20,901 bases of DNA from a virus, in the IMG/VR virus record IMGVR_UViG_3300042112_000078, positions 1 to 20,901 of that record. The stretch is one strand, 5' to 3'. The notes beneath the pieces are model-generated. The model was not told the DNA's origin. It did not search any database and was given only the letters and a program-made list of their open reading frames with translations. This document shows positions 20,524 through 20,901 of this stretch, piece by piece (within the stretch, counting starts at the first letter, position 1; each line of letters begins with the position of its first letter). The position numbers were made by a program, and so were the translations under genes.

Positions 20524-20901
20524 ATGGTTATGACTTGGAAAAATGTAAACGTATTCCAATGGCAACAGATCGTGGACTTATTCACGAAAAGCAAAGACCT
20601 GACTGAGTTAGACTTAGCGGTTAAGTGCGTTGCTATCATTAAGGGAATGACAGAGCATCAGATAGATTCTCTCCCTTTAGGTGAGTTGAATCCTCTTCTG
20701 AAGTCTATCGACTTTATCCACGAAGAGATTAAGCCACAGCCTGAGAAGTTTATCAAGGTCGGTAAAAAGCGGTATAAGTGTATCTACGATGTTAGAAAGA
20801 TTCCTGCTGCTCGGTATATCGAGAGCAAGCACTTCGCTAAAGACGTGAACGGGAACTTACATAGGATCGCTGCGAGTATGGTTATGCCTATGAAGAAAAC
20901 C
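20524..20901 (+). CDS. 5' part of a conserved phage protein (runs off window)
   Basis: The frame is open from ATG at 20524 (or ATG at 20530, MTWKNVNVFQWQQIVD...) to the window end, giving 126 residues so far. It contains helical 'FTKSKDLTELDLAVKCVAII' and 'GELNPLLKSIDFIHEEIKPQ', then beta-like 'KFIKVGKKRYKCIYDVRKIP', 'AARYIESKHFAKDVNGNLHR'. Codon use matches the late operon again. The type is probably a structural or assembly protein near the head genes; I do not recognise a family. A weak TTTG-containing -7-like site lies at about 20475. Confidence 0.6.
   Translation, partial: MVMTWKNVNVFQWQQIVDLFTKSKDLTELDLAVKCVAIIKGMTEHQIDSLPLGELNPLLKSIDFIHEEIKPQPEKFIKVGKKRYKCIYDVRKIPAARYIESKHFAKDVNGNLHRIAASMVMPMKKT

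Overview
This window looks like part of a tailed double-stranded DNA phage, or a prophage, of a Bacteroidetes host, probably flavobacterial or cytophagal. Three things point there. The main leftward promoter has the Bacteroidetes form (TTTG, 20 nt, TATATTTG). Start codons are preceded by A-rich sequence without Shine-Dalgarno motifs. The tail-fibre gene carries repeat motifs (LLDVNGT, GFLPPRM, YDGTNW) familiar from Bacteroidetes phages. Genes are packed tightly, with many 4-base ATGA overlaps. No integrase, rRNA or tRNA was seen. Portal, major capsid and tape measure genes are not recognisable here, so the window is probably about half of a genome.

Layout. (1) 1-7347, plus strand: the end of a head or portal-like gene, two connector or completion-type proteins, a large tail fibre and a small follower. 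Next comes a lysis block: a TM/coiled-coil protein, a holin candidate, a zinc amidase endolysin and a lipoprotein with a C-terminal TM segment that fits a unimolecular spanin. It ends with a DnaQ-like exonuclease with zinc ribbon, a MazG-like protein and small genes including an HExxH protein. (2) 13471-7363, minus strand: an early or replication operon read from the promoter at about 13.5 kb. It holds tiny membrane ORFs, an ERF single-strand annealing protein, a small protein with an SSB-like tail, a NinG-type recombination protein, a small DNA cytosine methyltransferase-like protein, a DnaA-domain-IV protein, a replication-initiator-like protein, a zinc-finger protein and a PD-(D/E)XK nuclease. 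(3) 13472-13779: a divergent control region with the promoter, a cluster of TAGGGTATT-like repeats in both orientations and a 63-base tract without C. It is a candidate operator or replication origin. (4) 13780 to the end, plus strand: a sigma-like protein, membrane and small proteins, then a glycan-type cassette (GT4-like glycosyltransferase, hexapeptide acyltransferase, GT2-like glycosyltransferase). A ParB-adenine/cytosine-N methyltransferase fusion, small and large terminase subunits, an AT-rich GIY-YIG/XRE fusion and the start of another gene follow.

How it fits together (inference): the leftward operon would provide replication and recombination functions. The sigma-like protein at the head of the rightward operon could help switch on packaging and structural genes. 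The methyltransferases and the sugar/acyl-transfer genes would modify phage DNA, virion or host surface. Four genes of 29-51 codons (13167-13256, 13015-13170, 11531-11680, 15936-16052) were found by direct reading and are supported by overlaps or composition.
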